The notes under the pieces are model-generated. The model ran no database searches. It was not told where the DNA came from and was given only the letters and a program-made list of their open reading frames with translations. From NCBI RefSeq assembly GCF_002775205.1, contig NC_036453.1:5731103-5795102 (forward strand): a DNA stretch of 64,000 bases. The letters are read 5' to 3'. The DNA is from Xiphophorus maculatus. Its lineage: Eukaryota > Chordata > Actinopteri > Cyprinodontiformes > Poeciliidae. Shown here piece after piece: positions 13,351 through 26,600 of the stretch. A program made the position numbers and the translations under genes. The stretch's first letter is position 1. Each line of letters starts with the position of its first letter.

Positions 13351-13515
13351 AAAGAGTGTTTGCTACTTTTTATTACTTATTAAAAGTAATAGAAAGTTCA
13401 GTTTTGAGTTTAGGTTTTATAAGTTATACAGCACAAACCTGCTAAACCTCCAGTAAAAATAATTTTAGAATCAGATCAGGAATTTAGTTTTATGTCCTGA
13501 TTCATAACCGTCCGA

Positions 13516-13787
13516 GGTAACACTTTATTTGAGGGAGGTGTAGATAAGGCTGACATGAAACTGTCATAAACATGACATAACATCTGTCAGGAACATGATG
13601 GAGTCTTCATGAATGTCTGACTGATGTCATGAAGTGTAATTCCGTAAATAATAAATGCAAAGTTGTATTAATATTTGTATTTAAAGTGTTATTATTTACC
13701 GAAATACACTTTCTGGCAATAATCATAAGCATTCATTAGGGCTCCTAAATGTCAGTCTTAAGCACACCCCTTCAAATAAAGTGTTAC
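13516..13787. mobile_element. Inverted-repeat MITE with gtaacacttta ends
   Basis: The left end ggtaacactttatttgag is matched in reverse complement at the right end (ttcaaataaagtgttactc). The interior has tgacat/atgtca units (near 13550-13630), a pattern I know from a widespread fish DNA-transposon-derived repeat. The element is about 270 bp long and non-coding. Confidence 0.65.
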
Positions 13788-13789
13788 TC

Positions 13790-16700
13790 AGTCAGGAAAT
13801 TAAAATTGTTTTGCCATCAGTTTTGTTTTGTCACTAGCATGGTTTTTGATATATAGAAGTAATTTTTTCTGCTTTATAAAAATGGAGAATTATCTGTTTA
13901 TGACTTAAATTTACAGTTGGATTAATCTGTGTTTGAATCATCTTTTAAAAGAGTTGGAACTTTTCTTGTATGAAAAGCCTTGCATGGATCCTGCAGAGTC
14001 ACAGAGTCACTGCTGTCATAGAGGGAGCGCAGGGGCCTCTGTGGGTGAGTTCCTTTGTGTCTGTGGTCAGCTGGTGTGAGGGCAGTTCATTATGCAGCAG
14101 GACAGAGATGGCTACTGGAGCCTGAGCTAACTGCTGCAGCTCTCTGATATGCAGAATCCTCAGTAGACGTCTCAGTTGATTAACTTTTAAACTTTGAACA
14201 GGCAAATTAATTAATTAACCAGAAAAGTTTAAAGTGTAAAAAATGGCTTTCATATTTTTAGTATGTTCTAACCTCGTCACTTTTTATTTCTTAATAAATA
14301 TGGTTTAATGATAAAGATTATAGTTTTAACATCAATGTCTGAATGAAATTTTTAGAATGTAATTTAGATGTATTTTTGCTCATAATTATTCACTCAAAGA
14401 ATTTATATGTTTAAAAAGGATTAGACTCATCAAAAATGAAAATAAATGAATCTTCACCCCCAATGTTGGAGGATGAAGGAAGCATATCAACCAAAAGTAT
14501 TCAGGGACAGCCGATAGGTTAAGGCTAACTAAAGAAAGCAGTTGAAACCCTGAATCAACAGGGTTTCTCCAGGAGGATAAACTTTTTTCCCAATGATGGA
14601 GACTTGCCCGTTTTTAAACAGGAAGTGGGTTAGTTGTTGCTATGCTTGCTGTCTCCTGGGCTTCCCTCTGGGGCAGGCTTCTCTTTGCTCTCACTCTAAT
14701 ATAACTAATATATTTTCCATATACATGCACCAACCAGGCTTGAGCTATTCCAGTACTGAGGAATTTCTGCAGTATCCAGTTAAACTTGCTGTGGTCGGAT
14801 CAGGTTGCAAACCCCTGGGGGTCCTTAATACAAAAGTAATTGTGTTCGCAGAGGCCGGATGAATGTAATAAGTTTGTCATTCACCGAGTCTTGTGCTCAT
14901 TTCTCAGCAAGGGATAATGTACTGCAGTTCCTGGTTAATGGTTGACCAAAGATGATACAGAAAAATGCTATTGATACACTTTTGATTACCCCGTTGTATC
15001 ATGATTGTTATGTAACCATGCTGATGGCACTTTGCATAGCTACAAAGACAGAAAAAAGCCATATTGTCACAGTTAAAAGTTGTAAAGTTTTGTACATATC
15101 ACTTTGTCCAGCAACCTGCAGCGACTAAATAAAGTAGAGTAAAGGTCTCAGCTGCTATTTGGGCCAGATCAGGCCAGGAATGCAGAGCTTATTAGACTGT
15201 GACAGCTTGTCTTGGTCAGCTAGAGATTTTAGACACTGATGTGAGCACTGCCCAGCAACTGGCAGCCATGGTTTCCCTCTGAAGCATACATGATGCAGAC
15301 ATAATTAAATAAATTTTTTTTGTGTTGACACTGACTTTGGAGGGAAAACTGTTGCAGGTGTTGGTGCCTTTCCCTTTCCACGCTGCCAGAGACTTTGCTC
15401 TGAGAGCGCTCGACATCACACAACTTCCTGCTTTGCTTAACCAGCTTCCTCTGTTTCTGTTGGATTAGGAAAAGGAATTATCTCTTCATGGACTTATTGG
15501 AAACTTGATGTCAAAAGTAAAGTCTGATAGCTGGGCATTTTGAAATTTAAACTGGCTGCTCTAACAGTTTTTTAGTAGGTAAAAGTTTGTGTGAGATCAG
15601 CCACTTATCTGCAAACAGTCATATAAAGTTCTTTAAAGTTCTTTGTTACTCTTCCTGCTATGGTTGTCATCTCCAGAAACTCATGAGTCACGATGACATG
15701 ATGAGGAGCGTGAGTTTAGGTTTACACTTGTTTCTTTAGTTTGTTTCCTCTGTTACACCTGGCTCCTAATTTCCTTCATGTTGTGCAATTAAGGAAAGAA
15801 ACTCCAGTCCACTCAACTGATGAGATTTATCAGTGAAAAAGAGGTAAAAGTTTCCAACAGCAAATATGACTTTTTCTTTATCCCCTTCTCGATGGGGATA
15901 ATGTTAATGCTTTAACTAATAATTTCATTCTGTCTATTATTTTGTTCCTCCTTCCTTACACCAACTTTGTCTTTTTATCTTTTTTCATGGATTCATTTAG
16001 GTAAATTACTCTTTTACTGGAAACATTTCTTTGCATTATGTAGCGCTAATGACATTAAAACATAGCTGGAGATTTTAAAATTTAAATATTTCTTATACAG
16101 AGGAACTCTGTTTCACAAAACCCTATCTAGTTGCTGCTAGTATTAATTTATTCGACTGCATACAGTTTAAAGATTCCCTAATACTTTTATTTTTTTCGTG
16201 GCAGCATTTATTTTGTACCTTTTAGAAAAGCATATGGTGGCAAAAAAAGTGTGGCTTACACTGAGAGAGAAGAATACTATAGAGGATGACTTAACAATGC
16301 ATCTGATTCCTTCCAGCCTCGTATCTGTGGTAAATGTAAAATCATAGCTGAGATATGTTGCATCATATTTATTGCCTTGGGAAACAGAAAGTCATGGATT
16401 ACTAATTAACAATTATTCTTAATTCATTTCCTGTTAATTCCTATTCCTTAAAGCATATAGACAAAAAAAATATTCAGTTTTATTGAAATTGTTTGGGGCA
16501 CTGGATGCTAGTTGTGGCACCAGCGGTGTTTAAAAAAACACAATCATTAAGTATGTCAGTTTTTTATAAATATTGTTAAAATCTCATCTCATTTTCATGA
16601 ACCATGTCACATTCAGTCTTGCATCATGAGCTGAATGTGTTATCTTTATCTTTAAGTTTCTCTCTCCTCCATGCACCATGATGCATCACTTATCTTGGTG

Positions 16701-17380
16701 ATGTAGTTTCTGCTCTTCTCGTCTCTTCCAAACACATTCAGCTTTCATAAATAAGCATTGTGCTGGAGCGAGCCAGAGCCACAAGCAGGACGTGAATGCA
16801 GCTGGTTGTTGACACTGTCCTGACAGTAACAAAACCTCTGCATAGCTGAGCACCAGCTTCAATAGCAAACAATAGGGAAGGCAACAAGGGTCTTTGTTGA
16901 ATGCTGAACAGACACACAGGAGTTCAGAAAGCTCATATTGTTATTGAGAGTGGGTTTGAACCACATAACAGACTTATCAGTGTCTTGTTTGAAGGCTGTG
17001 GTTTACGGGATGGTTTAGCTCTGAGTGTTAAGTAATTCATGACATTTAAAAGACTAGCTAGTGTTTGTTTCGAATGTATCTCAAGTCAGAAGGAGGCTAG
17101 GAATATTGGCATTATCGTCTTATTAATTTAAAGGGTTTTTTTAGTGCAACAAGTGCCTTTAAATATTATACATTGGGGATGTAATGAGCACAATATTTCT
17201 TGTCAAATTGAAAATTGTCTTGGGAAGAGCTGTGTAATTTATGTCAGTCTTACTTTATTTGGTGAACTAAATCTAAATTGATATTGGAGGATTGAGTGAT
17301 TTTTGCTTGGCACTATGTTGTACTGTATGTCGACACTTTTATTTTGAAGTATGAAAAAAGGCAGCTCTTGAGTTTGGCTG
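13790..17380. other. Non-coding stretch upstream of the SHROOM1 promoter
   Basis: No exon or named repeat was recognised. A patch at 13995-14205 has higher GC and a minus-strand open frame of 68 codons that does not match any protein I know. The rest is AT-rich with short random frames. Confidence 0.5.
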
Positions 17381-17387
17381 ACAGGTT

Positions 17388-17502
17388 CTATTAGACATAG
17401 AAGTTTTAAAAAGCAACACTGTAGCACTTCTTGAAAAATTGAAGTTTTTCAGTTCAGAAGTGTTTTTCATGCCACATTGCTGTATTATATCTGTCATCTG
17501 AC
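17388..17502 (+). repeat. Direct duplication, copy 1
   Basis: This block is near-identical to 19847-19954: both begin ctattagacatagaagtttt and share tttttcagttcagaagtgtt and tctgtcatctgac. Copies differ by scattered substitutions and small indels. The two lie in the same orientation 2.46 kb apart and flank the putative SHROOM1 promoter and first exon. Confidence 0.85.
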
Positions 17503-17699
17503 TCTCCTCGCTCTCTTTTTTGTGAACACATTGCATTTACAAATGTTTAGTTTAGATTATTAGGATATGTAAAAATCCAGCAGTTTTTAGAACTTTCGAG
17601 ACACTAATATGAATTGTACAGGAGAAAAACTAACTTTGAGGAACAGAAAAAATCAGGATCATTTTGAGGAATAGCTAGTTTTATGACTTTTTTCCCTAT

Positions 17700-18230
17700 G
17701 TGGGGTGGAGTCTGGAAGGTCACCCATACACCCACTTGCAGTTATCCCCCTCCTCCCTTTCTCAGTCCTCCCTCCTGCCTTGGCTAGTCTCCATGCGCCA
17801 GGCTCAAGGCCTTGGGAATGAATGGTGCCCCGGCTCTGCTCCGTCTTTGAAGCCAGCCAGGAATGCGAGGCCTCTCTTTTTTTTCACCCCTTTCTCTCTC
17901 TCTCTGTTGTTCGGGCTGCCGGCAGCACTAGCAGCTATCGGCAGCAGTGAAATATTCCCTCTGCTGCGCTCATTGTGCGTCTGAGAGCCGGACGTCATCG
18001 GCTGGCCAATCAGTGGCTCCCACTAGGCAGCCTCAGGTCTCAGTGGGGGGAGAAGGGACCCACTTAGAAGTCTTCCCTCTCACACTTGCCTCTCCTGGTA
18101 ACTTGCTCCGGTCGTACTTTGGAAGAAGGCGGAAATAATTTGGCTCATCTGCATGCAGGAACACAACAAAAGAAATCTTTCCTTTTCAGACGGGAATGAG
18201 GGAAGACAGTTACTTAGCCTTAAAGTTTTG
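17700..18230 (+). promoter_or_regulatory. SHROOM1: Putative SHROOM1 promoter and non-coding exon 1
   Basis: The region rises sharply in GC and CpG relative to its surroundings. It contains a CRE-like gacgtcat at 17991-17998 and a CCAAT box at 18006-18010. A pyrimidine tract with ctctctctct lies just upstream (about 17895). A good splice donor (ttttg|gtgagt) follows at 18231. A matching acceptor (cctcttacag) ends at 20337, directly before the exon that carries the SHROOM1 start codon. I therefore infer an untranslated first exon ending at 18230. The transcription start is not determined; it probably lies downstream of the CCAAT box, around 18040-18100. Confidence 0.6.
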
Positions 18231-20337
18231 GTGAGTTTTTGTTTCTTGTTTCCATCTTTAATTGCAGCCTGTTGTACACAAACTTTTTATTAAGTTCATT
18301 TTGCAAACTGTTGAAATAGAAGCAGCTCCCAGTACTTTTAGCAGTTTGCGTCCATCTGTCCAGTCTCCCGACTTATCTCTGCTCTCTGGCTGTCATTGTT
18401 CACTTCTCCTGTCTCTTGTTGTGGTTTGCGTGTGAGAGCATTTGTCTGGGCTGGTCAGCCTTTGCCACCCTTCCTCCCCCACTTTGCTCCCCTCTGTACA
18501 TTTTGTCAGTGCCTGTCCCCTCCATCACTTCCACTTGAGCGCTCCTCTGTTTGGTCGCCTCTCTCTATTCTCAGAGAGGAGAGAGAAAGGCTGGAAACAC
18601 TCAATCAGACACTGCAGATCAGAAGCTTCTTCATAAATTCTTCCAGTTCCCTTTAACACTTTTCTTGGAAGACTCTCATTATGTGAGTTTTGTGTATAAG
18701 CAAATTGACTACCTTGCATCATGTTTAGTGCAGGTTTGCAGCCTCCCCCACAGACTTGGCAGATCTTAAAGGAAATACTGATTTTGAAATACATCGCAAG
18801 AGTTTTCAGTCATCAGTTTAGTTAAAGCATAACCGGGAAAACATTTATTTATCATAAACCAGAAAACAAACTAATTCAACTGATTCAGGATGTGAACAAG
18901 ATGTTTTGTTCCCATCACTAATATAATAATATTGATTCTGCTAGGTCACTAGTTGATGTCTCTTTGTTTTACCAGCAACATTTACTTTTGTACATGGTTG
19001 ACAAGCATCAAGCTTCAAACGTTTAAACAGCAAAGTCATGGAAAGGCATTTGGGTCATGAGAGAGTCCTGTTATTAGAGTCTTAAACCCATCATTAGCTT
19101 GCTGGAGCTCATCTCAGTACCAACAATGAGTTCTTTGGATATCTGGTAATGGTTTCCATGTGGTGCAAAATTGCTTAAATACTGGCAACGTTTTAACTAA
19201 ATTGTGTTTTTATTTGTAAAAATATAAACTTAGTATAGATTTTATACACAAAAAAGTAGGGTTGCCTTTTGTAGCTTTTATGACTTGTTCCAGATTAAAT
19301 GAATGTCGTGTTGCAGTAGAGCCACTGAAAGGATTCAGTAGCAACCTGAGCTCCTTAAGTCATGTCACGTTAGTCAACAAACTGCTGCTTAGACAACTTT
19401 GGGTTTTAGTTTAGAAAATTAAAGATTAATTTTGTACCACTGTTGCAATACTTTAAGAAAGATGTATATATGTGTATGATTCCCAACTGTTGCATGGTTT
19501 TACACCATGACTAATTCTTACATCCATCCTTTACACTTTTGTTTTTGAGGTTTCCATATTTGAAGTCTGTTGTTTAAATATGAACTACACTTTTTAAATT
19601 GACTCCTTAAGGAAGAAAAACTTCAGAAATTTGACTTTGTAAAGTTTTGTTTGAAGTTTTTCATTGAAATTGTGTTAGGGCTTCATGTGAATCAGAGAAA
19701 AACTTTGTGCGAGGGTTCCCTAATAAGGTTAGGGTTAGTCTTACTTACAAAGTTCAGCTAGTGACTGAAACAGGGGGTTAGCATCATGTGGTCAGAAATA
19801 TTAACATTGTATTTGTAATTATTGTCACAAATATATTTTGATCAAGCTATTAGACATAGAAGTTTTAACAATGCAACAATGTAGCATTTCTTGAAAAATG
19901 AAAGTTTTTCAGTTCAGAAGTGTTTTTCATGCTGTATTACATCTGTCATCTGACTAATCCCCAGATATTTCATGTGGGATTCCTGACATTTTTTCATTTT
20001 TGTTCTGCAATGTGCTCAACCAGCCTCAGAGCCTTTAATGAGAATGAGAGGCTTTAATGATGCTAAATAGCACATGCCTCCTTTTGCAGGTGGCTAAACC
20101 CTTCTGATACTCAGATCTACATTGGAGACTCAAATATAAGATGCATATGTTTGGAAAAATTCTCAAAAACATCTTTCAATCTAATTGAAAGAGCTTTAAT
20201 GTAGACCAGTGGTTTAACAAAGAAAAACAGAAACATCGGTAAAGCTTGATAACCATGACTAGCTCATGTGTTGTGGTCATTTTATTCAATGCAAACATTT
20301 ATATTAGTTAATTTAATGTCTTTTTTTCCTCTTACAG
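18231..20337 (+). other. SHROOM1: SHROOM1 5' UTR intron (inferred)
   Basis: The proposed intron runs from the gtgagt donor to the cttacag acceptor. It is non-coding; apart from the second copy of the 115-bp duplication I see no recognisable repeat. Confidence 0.5.
19847..19954 (+). repeat. Direct duplication, copy 2
   Basis: Partner of 17388-17502, with the same orientation and high identity. It lies inside the inferred SHROOM1 5' UTR intron. Confidence 0.85.
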
Positions 20338-20676
20338 TTTGAGAACCCATATTTTGCCAAACTATTCCACCCTTGATCTGTGGTTTTTAAACCATATATA
20401 TGCCTGAACTGATTTCTGAGTCAAGATTTTAGACTAACATGTTTTGTTTGTGTTTATGTTCTCTCCACCAGAAGCAGACTTTTTCAAGAGGCTTTAACTC
20501 AACAGAGGGAGGAACATGACCTAATTTGAGATTAATAAGACAACTGGGTGCAGTCACGTTAGTGGTAGTTCCCCAAGTTCCCCCCTCCACCCACAAGACG
20601 GACAGATGCATCACTGTACGTTCTTATACGTACGATTTACAAGCCTTTACCTTCCTGCCTTTTACCCCAACCCTTC

Positions 20677-23600
20677 ATGGATTCTTACAGCTTGCACTTT
20701 GAGAGAATGAGCAACGTGGACCTGCATCCTCTTAGCCTGTCTGTAAGCCGGCTTTCGCCAGCCAAGTCCAACAGCAGTATTGCTGACCATCTAAGCCACC
20801 ACCAGCACGGCAAAGGAGATTCTGCATACAGCTCCTTCTCTGGTGGGTCCACTGCCCCAGACTACCCATCTCCCTTCCTCCCTGATGACCTACAGTCCAG
20901 CTCCTTCAGCCACTGTGCTGACCTTAAATATGTAAAGTCTATTTACCATCCAACCCAGTTTCTGCAGCCTGACTCAAAGACCATGGATCAGCTCTACCGC
21001 TCTGTCGAAGCCATCTCAGAGCAGTATCACAAAAACTCTGATTTGAACTACCATAGCCTTAATGGCAGCGAGAGTTTGCACACCAACAACAATGCACACC
21101 CTAAAAAAGAGGTACAGTCGAGCACTTCGTCCCAAAGTGGTCAGGCCCCACCGGTACCATTACGCCTTGATAGTTTTATAGCCACTAAAAACTTGGAGAA
21201 CAGCAGGGCTCACCTCCATGGTACTGAATTTAAACCCCTGCCCCAACAACCTCAACAAGAGATTCGACTCCATGGCCAACCATATTCTCAGAGTCAACAT
21301 TTCCCAAGGTCAGAGACAGCGATCCTAGATAAGAGCAGCTCAAACCTGAGTTCTGAACCACTGTACTCTGTTTGGAGAGGCTCTCACGAGATGCAGCAGG
21401 TCCAGCATCCACCAAGCTACCGGCTGCATCTCCAACTTCACAACCAGACAAGGGTGAACCTAGAAAACCCTTCCATTGTGGACAGCAATGCTGCCTTTGA
21501 GCTCCACAGCCAATCACCACCTCATGGTAGAAACCAGCCTGAACATCTGACACCCAAACAGACTTCCAGCATGATTGGCTGTAATGGAGACCATCAGATT
21601 AAATCTGGTGGTTATTTTCAAAGCGAGCGCAAAAGGGCTTACTCAGCTCAGGAAGTGCATGGTTCTTCAGAACTGCAGCGAGCTGACCGTCCCCGGAACG
21701 GCAGCCAGAGTTGTCTAAGCAGCAGCATTCAGCATAAGGGCCAGTTCTACTTTGTCACAGGGGTGTACAAACCATATGAACCTGCTGTGAGGACACATTC
21801 TGCAGCCATAAGTGGTACAGAATTTGTAAGGGAGGTCTCGGCTGTGTTAGAAACCCACCATCAAGACAACCCGCGATCCCACAGCACTATGGATAATTTT
21901 TTCAGACCTTTCTATGAGAGTTCGCACACGTCCAGTGGTATGATTCCAGAAGATGAGGAGGTTTTCACTTCTGTGGATCAGGGAATGGTCCAGATGTCCA
22001 AGAGCCTGGACCAGGAGAATTACACCCCACCCCACTTTTTAAATGTCTTGGACGAAAGTCGTGAGATTGGCCACCACACAGCAAGCAACCCAATATTCTA
22101 CTGCGGACCTGATTTAAAGAGCCCACCACAGTCAGCCACTCATCAAAATGACGTCAATTTGGTGATGGGCAACAAGTCGACAAACTACAACAGAAGAGAA
22201 GATCATACCAATAGAGGGAAGCGGCAGCCTTTGGAAGACATTGCTAGTGAGAGGATAAACAAAGAGACAACACCACTGCTGTATCACCTAACTGGAGCCA
22301 GTCGAACAGCAATGCAGCCCAATCCAGATCCTGGATTCAGTGGAAGGAAGGAAGGTGTCCTTAATAAATCCGTCCAGGAAGAGGTAGCAGTAAATAATAA
22401 TGAGACACCTGCACAAGGTGATGCTAGCAGGAACCACAGAGGAGATGTTCTGTCCGCTGCTTCCGGCACCCTGGATGATTCTTTTAAAAAGTACTACAAA
22501 GAGAAACTTAAGGATGCCCAGTGCAAAGTCTTGAGTAAGACGTCATTTAAGAGGCGAGACCTGCAGCTGCCTTTGCCACATTGTTTGACACAAAACTCTG
22601 AGTGCAGGCCTGCAGTGATTCACTCATTTTCCTCATCACAAGACTCTGAGATATCAACAGACACACTCACTCCATCTTTGACATCCCAGGACACAGAGAA
22701 AGGCAGCTTAACAGAGGTTGGGGACATTCAGAAGGAAATTGAAAAATCGTTTGAGAAGAAAAACTTGCGGTTGGCAAATGTTGCTCAGCCTCAAGTGGCG
22801 CGTATCGGAGGCAGAAAAAGACTGACCCCAGAGCAGAAGAAGATGTGCTTCTCAGAGCCAGAGAAACTCAACGAGCTCGGCAGAACGCCCAAACACTCGG
22901 TTTGCTGCTCGTTTGGGAATGAGAGTGAAGGATTGTTTGCAGCTGAGTTTGAAGGAGAGGACGCGGCACAGCAAGCGGAGCAGGGACTGGTTGCAGCACG
23001 GAGGGAGATGTTTGAGTCAAGAGGTCGAGCTCTGTCTGTCTCCAGTGCGTCAAAGACCAACCTAAAGCATGTTCAGCATCAGGCCCTCGTGGAATATATG
23101 GAACGAAAGACAGGCCAGAAAGTGGCTGAGCCGCAGCACCCAACATCTCATTTACCAACTCCATCCAGACAAAGACATTCTCTCGGTGAGAAACCATTTG
23201 ACTGGAATCCTCGCCCACAATCATGGAATCATGAGAAACACACAAAGAAGAAACACCTTAGACCCCACTCTGCTGGGCGTATTCTTGATTCACCCAGTAG
23301 CTCCATCAGGTACTAAATAATCACACATTAGGAGAGCTTGACTGTTTCTGCCTTGATACTCAGATAAATTAAAGATTATGTTTTAATCTCCCAAAACAGG
23401 TATGCCCAGTTCTTTTCTGCCCAGTCCTGCTCAGGCCACTATCCTGGCCACCAAAACTCTTCCAGACCGAGGGAGAGTCATGGTCCACCTCAGGGAAAAT
23501 CTGCATCTGCAGAGAGTCTGTTGGACCAGAGGGAGTCGACCAGCTTCCTCAGGAACAGGTCCACATCCACACCACATACATTTCAGGTACATCACTAATA

Positions 23601-26600
23601 GATTTACTCATTACTTTCTTTATTTTATTTCTACTTTTAAACTAAATGTATCTTCTCAAAGAGATAAAACTTTAAAAACTGGTAAAATGCACATGTTTCT
23701 GTTGTATTTTCCACTGGGACAGCAGACACAAGACAAAGAAGAGAATCCAGAACCAGTCAGCACCATGGAAACCCAGAGGTATGTACCAGTGGCAACAAAA
23801 AGGGACATTTTAATTGGTTTTTAGGTCAGGAGAGTATTAGGTCAATGATGTGTTCACCGAGCATAAATCTCATCTTAATTCATTGTGGCACCTAAAACGT
23901 TAACACCCAGCCACTCCAGTGAACAACATTCTTTTGAAAAGATTTACACAAGCGCCATAGACCAGGAATAAAAGAGCTGCTATACAGAAGAAAACCATTT
24001 AGAGGATGCAAAAGATATGAGACTGTGCCGGTGGTTATTCTTTCAGCATGACATCAATAATAATACGGCTACAATGGAACCATTTAGATCACAGGATAAT
24101 CATGTGCTATAATGGCCCAGTTAAAGCCCAGATGTAAATCCTATTGAGAAACTCTGATAACTAATGACAATCGCTTTTCAGACACTTTCCATCCAGTCTG
24201 ATTGACCGTAAACCATGTATCATTTTTCTTAAAGTTCATAATTTTCCACTGATTAGTGTTGATTTTTAAGATTCCATCGAAATACATTCAAGTTTGTAAT
24301 TGTTATGGAGCAAAATTTTAAAAATTTAAAGTAGATTGGCAAGTCACTCTATTTCTTTTAGGCATTCATATTTAAACCTCCATTTTTCCAGAGCTTGATT
24401 TGATTTTTTTCCTTCTGTTTTATTCTGAATTTTATTGTCAATTTCAGCTGCCGGAAGAATGAAGCAGAACAACCATCGGAGAAGCGAGTCGCTGAAGGCC
24501 AGCAGCTTTCTCGGAAGGTGGGGCAGAGAGGAAAGTCCATGGAGGAGCTTGGGGCATCGAAGATAACTAAAGTATCGACCCTGAGCAAAAGCTCAGAGCA
24601 CCTGGATCAGCTGCGGAGGAATTCAGCTGAGCCTGCAGGAAGGAGCAAAAATATCAGGAGTATTTCAAACTTTGCTGAAGACGGAGACGCTCGACGACAG
24701 GAAACAAGAAAAGAAGAAGAGTTTGTTGGTCAGAATAACTCTCAGGGACAGAACCAACACCAAACCCAGAAACATCCTCCCCAGAAGCAAAGCTCTGAGC
24801 AGAGGGAAGATGCAACCAGAGAAACGGGCTCTGGTGGATCCGTCTCTCCAGTCTCCAGCGGAGAACCCAGCGAGACATTTTCCAACCCACCTTCCCCCAA
24901 AGGTCAAAAGATCAGTGAATGGGAGATCAAATCCACCTGTTCCACACCCACCCAGACAAAGCGTCCTTGTGAAAGCACACCTGTCTCCAGGTAAGAGGAG
25001 ACTTTGTCATTCTGTTTTCTGGATGCTAACTGAGGTTCCTAATTTATTTTATTATGTACCTGGTTCTGCCTTTTCAGTTCTTAATTATGATTATTTTATT
25101 TCTAGTAGAAGTGGGACTTCCCCAAGATTAGAGAGGGAGCAAACTGTCGACGAATCAAGTGGCGAGGCAAACCACGAAGTGACGCTGAGCTGCGGCATTA
25201 CCACTGATCCGTCACTGTGGATTCTCCCACCAGAAGAAGAGCTCCAGGAGGATCTCCGGAACTCCTTTCAGACAAACAATGTTTCCGACGAGCGTGGTAA
25301 CTCCATCTCCACGAAGCAGACAAGCGACTCCTCTGTGTCTCCTTCTATGTCTGCCTCCAAAGCAGAAGTCAGTCACCAGGCAGACGAGCAAAAAGAACTG
25401 GATCTGGAAGCTGAGACGGTGGGACAGAAGGAGGAGATGAAGAAGAGGGAAATGCCAGAGGGAGAGACAGACAGCTCAGAAAAGTCTGCCAAGAAACCTA
25501 AGTGGGAGGAACTTGTAAAGGCGGTGGTTAAAGCTGATAGGTCACTGGCCAGGGTGCTCTGTCCGCTGGCCAGTCGTAAAACTGCCCTGATGTTGATGGA
25601 GCAGCTTTTGTCGGAGGACACCCTGCTGATGGAAGAGCACTACAAGAAGAAACAGGAGCAGAAAGGAGCTGGTGAAAGGTGAATTTAGTGGTAAAACCTG
25701 GTTCAAAAGTGGATTCGTTTCACACACATTCATCCATCCAAGTGACAAAAACTGAATCTAGTATCAAAAATTACTTTATTCACACATTTGGACAGAGAAG
25801 ACAAGTTAATCATGACTTCTTGATGAATGTTTCCATGAAACTTTATACTGGCTCCACAACAGAGCTTTGCCAGTGTTGCAATACATTTTTGTTACGCCAC
25901 ATGTGCAGATACACCTGGTTATTTGCTTAGACTACTGGGTAATCAGATACATGGAGACAGTGTTCTTCTGTTTCTGCTTTTTGTAATGCCTCCTGGCCTT
26001 CCTCAGTGTTCCTCAAGCCTGACACTGCAAATATGACATTTTTGCCAAATCATTTCTGAACTGCAAAAACAGCAGAGAACGTATGGATGAATGAAGTTGT
26101 ATTGACATACATGCATTTCTGTCTTTAGCAACGAAGTGAGTAAAGGAGCTGAACCGTCTCCATGTCCGCCTGATTCAGACAGCGAAAGATTTCAGTGTAC
26201 GGATGAGCAAAGCCAAGCTGATATCACTGAGATGAAGGTAATTATTAGATTAAAAAAGCAGCTCAAATAATGAGCTCATTATGAAGAATGAAGTATTGGC
26301 ATGCATAAAAGTCTTTCCTGGGTTTTAAATAAGATAAACAAGTTTAAATATGTCCTAATGTTTTATACTACTTCACTATTTCCTGAATTTGGTGTAAACA
26401 GGATGAAAATTGCACAACTACAGCTTCCTTTGGGTTTCTACTTTTTAACCAAATCAAATTGATACCATCTGGTTGCTATTTGGCCTTAAGCGGACCCATT
26501 ACAGATAGCCATGTCCCTTATCACGTTATGTTCTGTCTGCCTCTTATCAGTCTCTAGGTTGTGTAATATCTGGCTTTGTGGCTAACTCTCGTTTTTCTTC

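Noticed and set aside
1..17000. LEAP2, UQCRQ or GDF9, expected next to SHROOM1 from mammalian order
   Set aside because: I looked for their characteristic motifs in the translations and saw none; the left region appears free of those genes.
22868..23245. 125-codon minus-strand open frame
   Set aside because: Shadow of the SHROOM1 large exon on the other strand.
24672..25682. 336-codon plus-strand open frame
   Set aside because: Its first part is out of frame with SHROOM1 exon 4 and crosses the intron. Only the segment from 25106 is real coding sequence, as SHROOM1 exon 5.
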